NCBI GenBank assembly: GCA_964621525.1
Contig: CAZUMS010000014.1
Coordinates: 61-64,060, forward strand
DNA from: CAZMGV01 sp964621525 [NCBI: uncultured bacterium]
Lineage (GTDB): Bacteria > JAGRBM01
DNA: 64,000 bases
Direction: 5' to 3'
The notes under the pieces were generated by a model that ran no database searches, had not been told where the DNA came from, and saw only the letters and a program-made list of their open reading frames with translations. This document shows positions 1 to 8,628 of the stretch, piece after piece (position 1 is the stretch's first letter; each line of letters begins with the position of its first letter). The position numbers and the translations under genes are program-made.

Positions 1-17
1 GCGCCAGCCCGGTTCGC

Positions 18-1544
<1,527 letters not shown>

Positions 1545-1687
1545 CAGGGTGTGGGAGTGATTCGGATCAGAATGAGCCAGTCATCTGAGCCGGAACGCCT
1601 CTTCTCTTCCTCTCCAGAAGTGGGGACGACGGGATTATATCCGCACCCTGTAACGATGCAAATAACCGGGAATAAAGGCGTTTTGCG

Positions 1688-2800
1688 TCAAAAAAATCTT
1701 TTGACCGCCCGGATGAGGGCCTCGGGGGGTGCGGCTACCGAATACCCCCCGTCCGGAGCCCGGTGCATGCGCCCCACGGCGGCGGGGAGGGCGTACCGGA
1801 TCTCCCCGGCCCGGTTTTTCTTGTCCGAACGGGCGGCTTTGACGATTTCCGCCGGTTTCAGACCCTTCAAAAGGCTCCGCCAGCCGGGAAAAAACTTGTG
1901 AACCCCCTCCACGATCCGGTCACGGGAGGCAGGGTCCAGCACGCCGAGGTCCTTCGCCAGTTCCGCCTCGATCGCCATGCCGGCCCAGACCGCCTCGCCG
2001 TGGAGGGTCCGGTAACCCCGGAGCGTTTCCACCGCATGGGCCGCCGTGTGACCGAAGTTCAGCACCTGCCGGAGGTTCGATTCCTTCTCGTCCTGCTCCA
2101 CCACCCGGGCCTTCACGGCGCAGGCGCGGCGCACGAGCGGGGCGTAGAGGCCGGGCTCCGGCCGGAGGTAGTTCTTCCCGTTCGCGGTCAGGAGTTCGAA
2201 CAGCCCCGGGTCCGCGATCACGCCGTGCTTGAACGCCTCGGCGAGACCCGCGAGCACCTCGCGGGGCGGCAGCGACTTGAGGAGTCCCGTGTCGGCCAGC
2301 ACCGTCACGGGCTGCTTGAACACGCCGATGAGGTTTTTCCCGTGCGGAGTATCGACGGCGAGCTTTCCGCCCACGGAGGAGTCCACCATGGCGAGCAGCG
2401 TCGTCGGCACCTGGATGAACGGGACGCCCCGGTTCAGCGTCGCGGCGACGAACCCGGCGAGGTCGCCGATGACGCCGCCGCCCAGCGCGACGATCAGCGT
2501 GTCCCGGCCCGCGCGCTTCGCCAGCAGTCCGTCCTCGAGCTTTTCCTTCATGCGGCGGGTCTTGGATTTCTCCCCCGCCGGGACCGCCTGCCGGATCACC
2601 GGGACGCCGAGGGTTTTCAGCAGCTTCTCCGCCTTCGCCCCGTAGAGCCGGTTCACGGTCCGGTCGGTGACGACCGAGATGAGACTGAACCTGCCGGCGG
2701 CCTTCGCGGCCTCGGGCAGCAGCTCAAGGGCCCCGTCCCCGATCCGGATGTCGTAGGAGAGGTCTTCGGTCCGCTTCAGGCTGACGTGCAGGGTTTCCAC
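1688..2800 (-). CDS. aroB: 3-dehydroquinate synthase
   Basis: Second step of the shikimate pathway, converting DAHP to 3-dehydroquinate in the cytosol with NAD and a divalent metal. The 370-residue product has the NAD-binding block GGGVIGDLAGFVAAT, the following QVPTTLLAMVDSSVGGK segment, the metal ligand region GLAEAFKHGVI, and the C-terminal NFGHTAAHAVE and LHGEAV metal-binding histidines. I use the GTG at 2798-2800, giving VETLHVSLKR; an in-frame ATG 15 codons upstream adds a proline/alanine-rich segment that is unlike the family. It lies downstream of the GT-C module genes, separated by about 140 bp holding two perfect hairpins, so it may be transcribed separately. Confidence 0.95.
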   Translation of the reverse strand: METLHVSLKRTEDLSYDIRIGDGALELLPEAAKAAGRFSLISVVTDRTVNRLYGAKAEKLLKTLGVPVIRQAVPAGEKSKTRRMKEKLEDGLLAKRAGRDTLIVALGGGVIGDLAGFVAATLNRGVPFIQVPTTLLAMVDSSVGGKLAVDTPHGKNLIGVFKQPVTVLADTGLLKSLPPREVLAGLAEAFKHGVIADPGLFELLTANGKNYLRPEPGLYAPLVRRACAVKARVVEQDEKESNLRQVLNFGHTAAHAVETLRGYRTLHGEAVWAGMAIEAELAKDLGVLDPASRDRIVEGVHKFFPGWRSLLKGLKPAEIVKAARSDKKNRAGEIRYALPAAVGRMHRAPDGGYSVAAPPEALIRAVKRFF

Positions 2801-2860
2801 AGGGCTACCTATAGCACATGGGGCGGCGGGAGCCCCGCGTCCCACACCCCGGCTTCGCCA

Positions 2861-2915
2861 CCCCTCTCCCTGAAAGAGGGAGAGGGGCTTGTCCCTCCCT
2901 GTTTCAGGGAGGGAC
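2861..2915. repeat. Two adjacent perfect palindromic hairpins (REP-like)
   Basis: Two inverted repeats lie back to back. The first has 11-bp arms at 2861-2871 and 2877-2887 with a 5-nt loop; the second has 11-bp arms at 2891-2901 and 2905-2915 with a 3-nt loop. Both arms are runs of C/T and G/A. They are followed by a purine-rich stretch containing GCGAGCGCAGCGAGC. The position, between the end of a membrane-protein operon and aroB, suits a REP-like intergenic element or a bidirectional transcription barrier. No U-tract follows either hairpin. Confidence 0.7.
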
Positions 2916-2939
2916 CGCGAGCGCAGCGAGCAGGGTGGG

Positions 2940-4283
2940 CTAACGCGCGGTTTCCGGCGGCGTGAGTGCCGCCAGCACCAGCAGCGGCCAGGGGTGAAGC
3001 AGCAGCCGGTTCAGCGAGGAGGCGAGGTGCCAGTCCAGGTTCCAGGGCGAGATGACGTAGACGGCGAAATAGCCGCCGAGAAGGAGCAGGGCGATCGCAA
3101 GGGGGGCGAGCGATTCCGGCGTGGCGGCGGGCCGCCCGGGCTTCGTGAGCCAGATGTACACGGCGAGCACCCACAGGACGCCGCTTCCGAACGTGGCGAT
3201 TTCCCGGGTGAAGGCGCTCCCGATCTGGAGATAACGGGAGGGGTCGGTGATGGACGAAAGGAGGTGGCCGGCTCCGGCGCCGGACATGAGGTCGTTCGCC
3301 GCCGGCACGAGCATCCGGAAGATGACGAGAGCGAGCACGGACGGTGCCGCTCCGGCGGCGAACCGGAGGCTGTCCTGAAGGGCTGCCTTCCTCCCGCTGC
3401 GGCGAAGCGCCAGCGCCGCCTGCACGAGGAGGGCGGCGAGCAGGAACAGCCTGCCTTCGTTTTTCGTCCAGGCGGCGAGTCCGGCGAACAGTCCGGCGAG
3501 GGCCGCTGCCCGTCCGGTGCAGAAGCCGAGCCGCCCGCCGAAGCAGACGAAGGCGGCCGAGGCGGCGATGAACATGGCGAGCGGCAGGTCCGCCACCTGC
3601 GATGCCGCCTGTCTGGCGGCGAAGGGGGTCATGAGGACGAGGAGCGAGAGCCACGCGGCCTCAGGCGCGTTCATCTGGCGGAGCAGCGTGAAGACCGTTC
3701 CGCAGGCGAGCAGGACGGCGAGCAGCACCGGCAGGACGCTCTGGCTCTCCCCGGCATAGGCCCAGAACCGCGCCTGAAGCGCGGAGACGAACAGCGGGTA
3801 GTCCGCATGGATCATCTCATGGAGCCCTGCGTAGGGCGTGTACCAGTCCGCTCCGCCCCGGTGGAGGAACCGGGCGTGGAGGTTCCAGATCGCCCAGGCG
3901 TCCACCGTGCCGTGGGGGTTCAGGCTGAACCACCGGGCGACGCAGACGAGTATGACCGCCATGCACAGAAGGGCCAGCGGCGCAAGCCACCGGGGAACGG
4001 GGGCGGTCTCTACCGAAGGAGGAAAGGATTCCGGCGCGGCCTTCCGAAGGCGGGCGCCCGCGGCCAGCACGAGGGAGAGCGTTCCCTCCGCGAGTCCGTA
4101 GAGGGCTCCCGAGGGGCCGCCCGCCGCCCGCCAGAAGAAATAGAGCAGCGTGGCGGCGCCGAAACCGGCGAGCCCCGAGAGCAGGAGTTTCAGCTCCGGT
4201 CGCTCCCGGCCCCTCATCAGGCCGGAGAGGGTGAGGATCCCGTAGCCGAGCAGAAACGGCAGCACGAAGGCGAGGGCCGTCAT
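2940..4283 (-). CDS. Multi-pass membrane protein, GT-C/GT39-like (module copy B)
   Basis: A 447-residue protein with about 10-12 hydrophobic segments. Its GT-C features are a first large loop with VDAWAIWNLHARFL, which carries an acidic residue where lipid-linked-sugar glycosyltransferases have their catalytic Asp/Glu, and a conserved AAWTKNEGR motif between later helices. It is clearly paralogous to the protein at 4819-6192: both share the DxWxxWNxKARFL-type loop, RQAASQxAD, AAWTKNEG and the final SPWxLDWHxxSSxxRLLL block. The ATG used overlaps the stop of the preceding small gene by 4 bp (ATGA), so the two are translationally coupled. The substrate is unknown; glycan transfer from a polyprenyl-phosphate donor is inference from fold. 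Confidence 0.75.
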   Translation of the reverse strand: MTALAFVLPFLLGYGILTLSGLMRGRERPELKLLLSGLAGFGAATLLYFFWRAAGGPSGALYGLAEGTLSLVLAAGARLRKAAPESFPPSVETAPVPRWLAPLALLCMAVILVCVARWFSLNPHGTVDAWAIWNLHARFLHRGGADWYTPYAGLHEMIHADYPLFVSALQARFWAYAGESQSVLPVLLAVLLACGTVFTLLRQMNAPEAAWLSLLVLMTPFAARQAASQVADLPLAMFIAASAAFVCFGGRLGFCTGRAAALAGLFAGLAAWTKNEGRLFLLAALLVQAALALRRSGRKAALQDSLRFAAGAAPSVLALVIFRMLVPAANDLMSGAGAGHLLSSITDPSRYLQIGSAFTREIATFGSGVLWVLAVYIWLTKPGRPAATPESLAPLAIALLLLGGYFAVYVISPWNLDWHLASSLNRLLLHPWPLLVLAALTPPETAR

Positions 4284-4738
4284 GGCGACTCCCTCTTCTT
4301 CGTGAGCAGCCGGAGCCCCGGCTCGCCGGTGTCCTCCTGCGGTTCCCAGGCGTCGAGCACGGCGGGGCCGGGCGGGAGCGATCCGTACCCGCCCCACCAG
4401 ATGGCGGTGTCCGCCGGTGCCTCGAACACGAGGAGCACAGGGGCGATCGAATACTGGATCATGAGAAAATGGAGGAAATCCGACGGACGTCCGGGCGGCG
4501 CGGGCTCGCCGGGGGTTTCGAGGAAACGCACCGGGCCATTCGCCGGCAACCGGTCCCGGAGCGGCCGCACGCGGGACTCGAACGCGGTCACGTAATCCGT
4601 GACCGGCATCCGCCGCGAGGTCTGTGCGGTCTCGAGCGCCAGCGATCCGGCGGCGAACAGGCCGAAGGCGGCAAGGAGAAGGCGGGCGAGCTGCCCGCGG
4701 GGCGTCTCCTGCGGATCACTGGGAGATTCCGGTTCCAA
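4280..4738 (-). CDS. Small single-TM protein paired with GT-C protein (copy B)
   Basis: A 152-residue protein with a cytoplasmic N-terminus, one hydrophobic helix (about residues 20-38) and a short extracytoplasmic domain. Conserved blocks shared with the 6189-6623 product are RFLETPG/RFLEPG, an FLMIQY/FLMLQY segment, a VLLVFEAPADTAIWW-type segment and a terminal PGLRLLTKKRESP-type tail. The ATGA overlap with the downstream GT-C gene, repeated in the paralogous module, implies stoichiometric synthesis and probably a complex. I do not recognise a named domain family, so the biochemical function is unknown. Confidence 0.75.
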   Translation of the reverse strand: MEPESPSDPQETPRGQLARLLLAAFGLFAAGSLALETAQTSRRMPVTDYVTAFESRVRPLRDRLPANGPVRFLETPGEPAPPGRPSDFLHFLMIQYSIAPVLLVFEAPADTAIWWGGYGSLPPGPAVLDAWEPQEDTGEPGLRLLTKKRESP

Positions 4739-4818
4739 GACCGGACCATCCTAACGCTGCCGGAGAAAGGGCCGCAAGATAAGGAAAGTGACTTGCCGGC
4801 TCCCGCCCTGTCCGCTGC

Positions 4819-6192
4819 CTAGGTTTCCCGCTCCGTCCCCTTCACGCAGGAGAGGGCGAGGACGAGCGCGGCCGGCCAGACCTGGAGCAGCAGGCGGTCC
4901 ATCGAGGTGACGGTGTGCCAGTCGAGATCCCACGGGCTCACGAGGTAGGCGCCGAAGTAGGCGCCGAGCATGAGGACGAGGATGGCGATGCCCTCGAGCG
5001 GGGCCTTGCCGCGGGCGGGGGCGAGCCAGAGGAGCGCGGCTGCGAACCACGGAACGCCGAAGGCGAACTGCGAGATCCGCTGCGCGAACGCCTTGAAGAG
5101 AAACCCGTACCGGCTGCTGTCGGTGAGAACCCGGCCGAGCCGGCCGGGGCGGCTCGCCGCCTGCACGAGATCGTTCGTCACCGGTATGGCGAGGGCGAGC
5201 GTACCGATGGCCAGAAACGCCGGGACGGCCCCGCCGAGGAGCCGCAGCACGGTCCGGACCGCTTCGCGGATTCCTTCGCGCCGGGCCGCCGAGGCGGCCG
5301 TGACCAGCACGGCGATGAGGAGAAACGCCTTGCCCTCGTTCTTGGTCCACGCGGCGCAGCCGGCGAGAAATCCCGCGAGCAGGAAGGCGCGTTCCCTGCC
5401 GACGGCGAGCCGGTCGTGAAGGCAGAGAACCGATACCGCCGCCGCCACGAAGATGGCGACGGGAATGTCCGCGATCTGGGAGGCCGCCTGCCGGGCGAGC
5501 GGCGGAGGCATGACGACGAGGATACCGGCCCACGGGAGCCAGTGGAGTCCTTCGCGGCGGCCGAGGCGCGCAAGGACGGCGAACGTCACCGCGAGCACGC
5601 CCGCGTACTGGAGCAGGATGCCGGCGAACCGGGCGGGCACGGTGTCGCCCGCGTAGGTCCACAGCCGCGCCTGAAGGGAGGGATAGAGCAGCGGGTAGTC
5701 GAGCTGGGTCATCGGGTGGGCTTCGGAATATCTCGCGGCCCAGTCCGCGCCGCTCAGAAACAGGAACCGGGCCTTCTGGTTCCACATGACCCAGGAGTCG
5801 AGCGAACCGTGCACGCTCGGCGCGAACCAGATCCACAGGTTCCAGACGGTGAGCAGGATGACCAGGAGGGCGGCGGCCTTCAGCCAGAGCGGAGCGGAGG
5901 AAGCTTCCGGCTCTGCGTCCCCGGAGGTCCCGGCCGGGGCTGCGGAAGCGGGACGCATCCGGTTCATCGCCGTGAGGGAGACGGCCACGAGGAGTTCCAG
6001 ACCGGCGTAGGTCCAGTTCGCGGGGCCTCCGGAGGCCCGCCAGAAAAAGAAGAGGATCGAGACAAGGCCGAATCCGGCGACCGTGGAAATGGTGAGGGCG
6101 AAGGCGTCCCGCTGGCGCAGGCCCAGCGGCGTCACCGCCTCCCGGCCGATCCAGACGGGGAGAAGGAGCGCGGGGAGCAGCATCGCCGTCAT
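4819..6192 (-). CDS. Multi-pass membrane protein, GT-C/GT39-like (module copy A)
   Basis: A 457-residue paralogue of the 2940-4283 product with the same order of hydrophobic segments. It has the loop motif LDSWVMWNQKARFLFLSGADW, a YPLLYPSLQARLWTYAGD stretch, RQAASQIADIP, AAWTKNEGK and the C-terminal SPWDLDWHTVTSMDRLLL block. The ATG at 6190-6192 overlaps the stop of the preceding small gene by 4 bp. The gap to the next module (4739-4818) is 80 bp, so both modules may be one transcript reading leftward. Glycosyltransferase activity is inferred from GT-C-like topology and the acidic residue in the first extracytoplasmic loop; donor and acceptor are unknown. Confidence 0.75.
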   Translation of the reverse strand: MTAMLLPALLLPVWIGREAVTPLGLRQRDAFALTISTVAGFGLVSILFFFWRASGGPANWTYAGLELLVAVSLTAMNRMRPASAAPAGTSGDAEPEASSAPLWLKAAALLVILLTVWNLWIWFAPSVHGSLDSWVMWNQKARFLFLSGADWAARYSEAHPMTQLDYPLLYPSLQARLWTYAGDTVPARFAGILLQYAGVLAVTFAVLARLGRREGLHWLPWAGILVVMPPPLARQAASQIADIPVAIFVAAAVSVLCLHDRLAVGRERAFLLAGFLAGCAAWTKNEGKAFLLIAVLVTAASAARREGIREAVRTVLRLLGGAVPAFLAIGTLALAIPVTNDLVQAASRPGRLGRVLTDSSRYGFLFKAFAQRISQFAFGVPWFAAALLWLAPARGKAPLEGIAILVLMLGAYFGAYLVSPWDLDWHTVTSMDRLLLQVWPAALVLALSCVKGTERET

Positions 6193-6623
6193 GGCGCGTC
6201 CTTCCGGCGGGAGAGGACGAGCAGGCCGGGATCGCCGCCGTTCACAACTTCCCACTCCCGGGCGAGGCTCTCCGGCAGGGGTTTCGGTTCCTTGCCGCTC
6301 CACCAGACGGCGGTGTCCGCGGGTTTTTCGTAGACCATGACCGTGGGGACGAGCGCGTACTGGAGCATGAGGAACGGCGTGTAGTCCGCCGGGCGGCCGT
6401 CCCTGCCGGTGCCGGGTTCCAGGAACCGGATCCGGGGGTGAGCGCCGGGCAGGAGCCCGGCGTTTCGGGCGCGGTCCGCCATCCCGGCGACAAGCCCGGC
6501 CTGCGTATTGGTGGAGGCGACCTTGAGAGTGACCGACGTTCCGAAAACGGCCGTGCCCAGGCCGAACGCCGCCGCGAGCAGCGGGGCGGCGAGGTTCAGG
6601 GAGGTTCTGGTGCCGTTCTTCAT
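6189..6623 (-). CDS. Small single-TM protein paired with GT-C protein (copy A)
   Basis: A 144-residue protein starting MKNGTRTSLNLAAP, with one N-terminal hydrophobic helix and a C-terminal domain homologous to the 4280-4738 product (RFLEPGTG, FLMLQYAL, VYEKPADTAVWW, PGLLVLSRRKDAP). An in-frame start 52 codons upstream was rejected because that segment has no counterpart in the paralogue and would run into the 3' end of the MaoC gene. It heads the leftward four-gene array of two duplicated modules. No catalytic motif is visible; a regulatory or chaperone subunit of the membrane protein is the simplest guess. Confidence 0.72.
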   Translation of the reverse strand: MKNGTRTSLNLAAPLLAAAFGLGTAVFGTSVTLKVASTNTQAGLVAGMADRARNAGLLPGAHPRIRFLEPGTGRDGRPADYTPFLMLQYALVPTVMVYEKPADTAVWWSGKEPKPLPESLAREWEVVNGGDPGLLVLSRRKDAP

Positions 6624-6702
6624 GGCCTGCCTGGAAAAACGCCGCCCCGGAATCCGGTGCGGCGCTGTTTCAGATCCCCCGGAAACCGCCGGGACGGGGC
6701 GC

Positions 6703-7140
6703 TCAGTGGCGGACGACCGTGTTGCTGCGGGCGCGGAACACGACCTTGCCGTCCTTGTCCTTGCCTTCCTGGTCGACAACGAGGAAGTCCATGCCGCCGG
6801 ACTTGCCTTCCTTCGTGTAGATGTCGGCGATCTTCTGCGTGATGGCGATGGTCTCGCCGGCGTAGAGCGGGCGCTCGTACTCGAACTTCTGCCCGCCGTG
6901 GAGCACCTTGGTCATGTCGATATTCAGCGCGTCGCGCATGTTGAACTTCGGACGGAAGATCGTCGCGAAGGTGGGCGGAGCGGGGATCGCCGGGTGGCCG
7001 GCGGCTTTGGCCGCCTCCTCGCTGTAGTAGATCTCGCTCGGGTCGCCGATGGCCTCGGCGAAGCGGCGGATGTGGCCCTTCTCGATGTCGAACAGTTCGA
7101 CGGGGGACGTGAGACCGATTTTCGACTTGTCCAGAGGCAT
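6703..7140 (-). CDS. MaoC-like hot-dog dehydratase, FAS1-dehydratase N-terminal type
   Basis: A 145-residue single hot-dog protein. The N-terminal part (ELFDIEKGHIRRFAEAIGDPSEIYY) and PAIPAPPTFATIF match the FAS1-dehydratase half of two-domain or heterodimeric MaoC enoyl-CoA hydratases, and LHGGQKFEYERPLYAGETI is the central beta-sheet block. Members act with a catalytic MaoC partner on (3R)-hydroxyacyl-CoA or acyl-ACP. No partner subunit is encoded nearby. It is preceded by an AGGAGAT-like ribosome site and is divergent from the gene at 7258, with 117 bp between starts. It may be a substrate-binding subunit rather than an enzyme on its own. Confidence 0.85.
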   Translation of the reverse strand: MPLDKSKIGLTSPVELFDIEKGHIRRFAEAIGDPSEIYYSEEAAKAAGHPAIPAPPTFATIFRPKFNMRDALNIDMTKVLHGGQKFEYERPLYAGETIAITQKIADIYTKEGKSGGMDFLVVDQEGKDKDGKVVFRARSNTVVRH

Positions 7141-7257
7141 TGCCGGATCTCCTTGGCCCTTCCTTGCGGAGGGCGCGGCCGTCGTTGAACGCCGCTACCG
7201 GGAGATAGTAAAATTGCGTCAAGGTGGCAAATTGATCCTTATGGAAGCGCAGCAGCC

Positions 7258-8628
7258 GTGAATCCCGGAACCGGAGACAGCCGCCGGACGCTGGTCTTTC
7301 TCGCGGCGTCGTTCGTGATCGCCCTGTTCGTGGGCTACGAGTCGGCGGGCAATACGGCGGCGGTGTTCGCCGTGGTCGCGCTCGGAACGCTCGGCGTCGG
7401 GGCGGGGCTGCTGCTCACGTACTGGGCGGCGGACAGCATCACGGACCGGCAGTTCCTGTTCCGGATCTTCTGCATCGGGCTCGGGCTCCGGCTCGCCATC
7501 GCCCTGTTCCAGTACAACTACCTGAGCGTCGATTTCTTCGCCCCGGACCAGAACTCCTATCACCTGCTGGGCAGCCGGGGCGCGGAGGGGCTTGCCGCCG
7601 GACGCGATTTCTCCGCCGGTACCGAATGGAAGCACCGGTTCTACATCTTCTACGTTTCGGTGCTTTATTACCTGGTGGGGCCGAACCCGCTCGTGCCGAG
7701 CGTCCTCAATTCGGTCTACGGCTGCGCCGTCGCCGTCCTGCTCTACCGGATCACGGCGGACCTCGACCGCCCGGAGGCCGGCCGCTACGCCGCGCTGCTC
7801 GGCATGTTCACGCCCTCGCACATGCTCTGGTCCGCCCTGAACCTGCGCGACACGCCGACGATCCTCGCCCTCGTGCTGGCGGTCTATTTCACGGTCCGCC
7901 TGAAGCAGGAGTTCTCCGGCGGGGCGGTGATCGGGTTCGTGCTCAGCATGCTGGTGCTGCTCGGCCTGCGGTACTACATCTTCGTGCTGGCGCTGGGCTC
8001 GCTTGTGATCGGCTACCTCGGCGTGCGCTCGGGCCGCATGGCCGAGTTCCTCGCGGGCGGCATCCTTTTTCTCGGGGCGGCGATGATCCTCTACCAGGCG
8101 GCTCCGCCCGAGAACGAATTCCTCCGCTCCGCCTCCCTGAGCGGTATCCAGAGCTACCGGCAGGGCATGGTGGAAGGCGCCGAGTCGGCCTATCTCGTGG
8201 ACGCCGACGTCTCGACGCCGCTCGGCGCGCTGCTCTACCTGCCGGTGGGTCTCGCCTACTTCCTGCTGGCGCCGTTCCCCTGGCAGTGGGGCTCGCTGCG
8301 CCAGCTCATCGCCGTCCCGGAGACGCTGTTCTGGTACGCGCTGATCCCGGCGACGCTCGCCGGGTTCATCCGGCTTGCCCGCGAGAAGATGGCCGTCGTG
8401 CTCCCGCTCTACGTGCTCATGGCGTCGGTGACGCTGAGCTACTCGATGGTGCAGGGCAACGTGGGAACGGCGTTCCGTCACCGGGCGCAGGTGATCGTCT
8501 TCGCCTACATCTTCGCGGGGATCGGGCTCCGGCTCAGGCGCGCGCAGCAGCAGCCGGAGAAGCCGCCGCCGGAGCCGGGCCTTCCAGCCACCGTTTCTCC
8601 AGCGGTGCCGAGTTCGGCGGCCGGATGA
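7258..8628 (+). CDS. Multi-pass membrane protein, probable GT-C-type glycosyltransferase
   Basis: A 456-residue protein with about 11 hydrophobic helices and a GTG start. An extracytoplasmic loop after the second or third helix carries FFAPDQNSYHLLGSRGAEGL, whose Asp-x-x-x-Tyr pattern resembles the first-loop motif of many polyprenyl-linked glycosyltransferases (GT39-like, PMT_2). A later block has WSALNLRDTPTILAL. The C-terminal 30 residues are a proline/alanine-rich tail that overlaps the 3' end of the convergent M16 peptidase gene by 95 bp. An O-antigen-type polymerase or undecaprenyl-linked transferase is equally possible; the substrate is unknown. Confidence 0.65.
   Translation: MNPGTGDSRRTLVFLAASFVIALFVGYESAGNTAAVFAVVALGTLGVGAGLLLTYWAADSITDRQFLFRIFCIGLGLRLAIALFQYNYLSVDFFAPDQNSYHLLGSRGAEGLAAGRDFSAGTEWKHRFYIFYVSVLYYLVGPNPLVPSVLNSVYGCAVAVLLYRITADLDRPEAGRYAALLGMFTPSHMLWSALNLRDTPTILALVLAVYFTVRLKQEFSGGAVIGFVLSMLVLLGLRYYIFVLALGSLVIGYLGVRSGRMAEFLAGGILFLGAAMILYQAAPPENEFLRSASLSGIQSYRQGMVEGAESAYLVDADVSTPLGALLYLPVGLAYFLLAPFPWQWGSLRQLIAVPETLFWYALIPATLAGFIRLAREKMAVVLPLYVLMASVTLSYSMVQGNVGTAFRHRAQVIVFAYIFAGIGLRLRRAQQQPEKPPPEPGLPATVSPAVPSSAAG

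Noticed and set aside
2889-4595. 568-residue plus-strand frame rich in Glu/Arg/Gly
   Set aside because: Antisense to two paralogous genes with conserved motifs and coupled starts; composition is that of a shadow frame.
7241-7261. Six-codon ATG frame ending across the GTG start of the 7258 gene
   Set aside because: Could be a leader peptide, but a chance frame of this size is common and no ribosome site precedes it.
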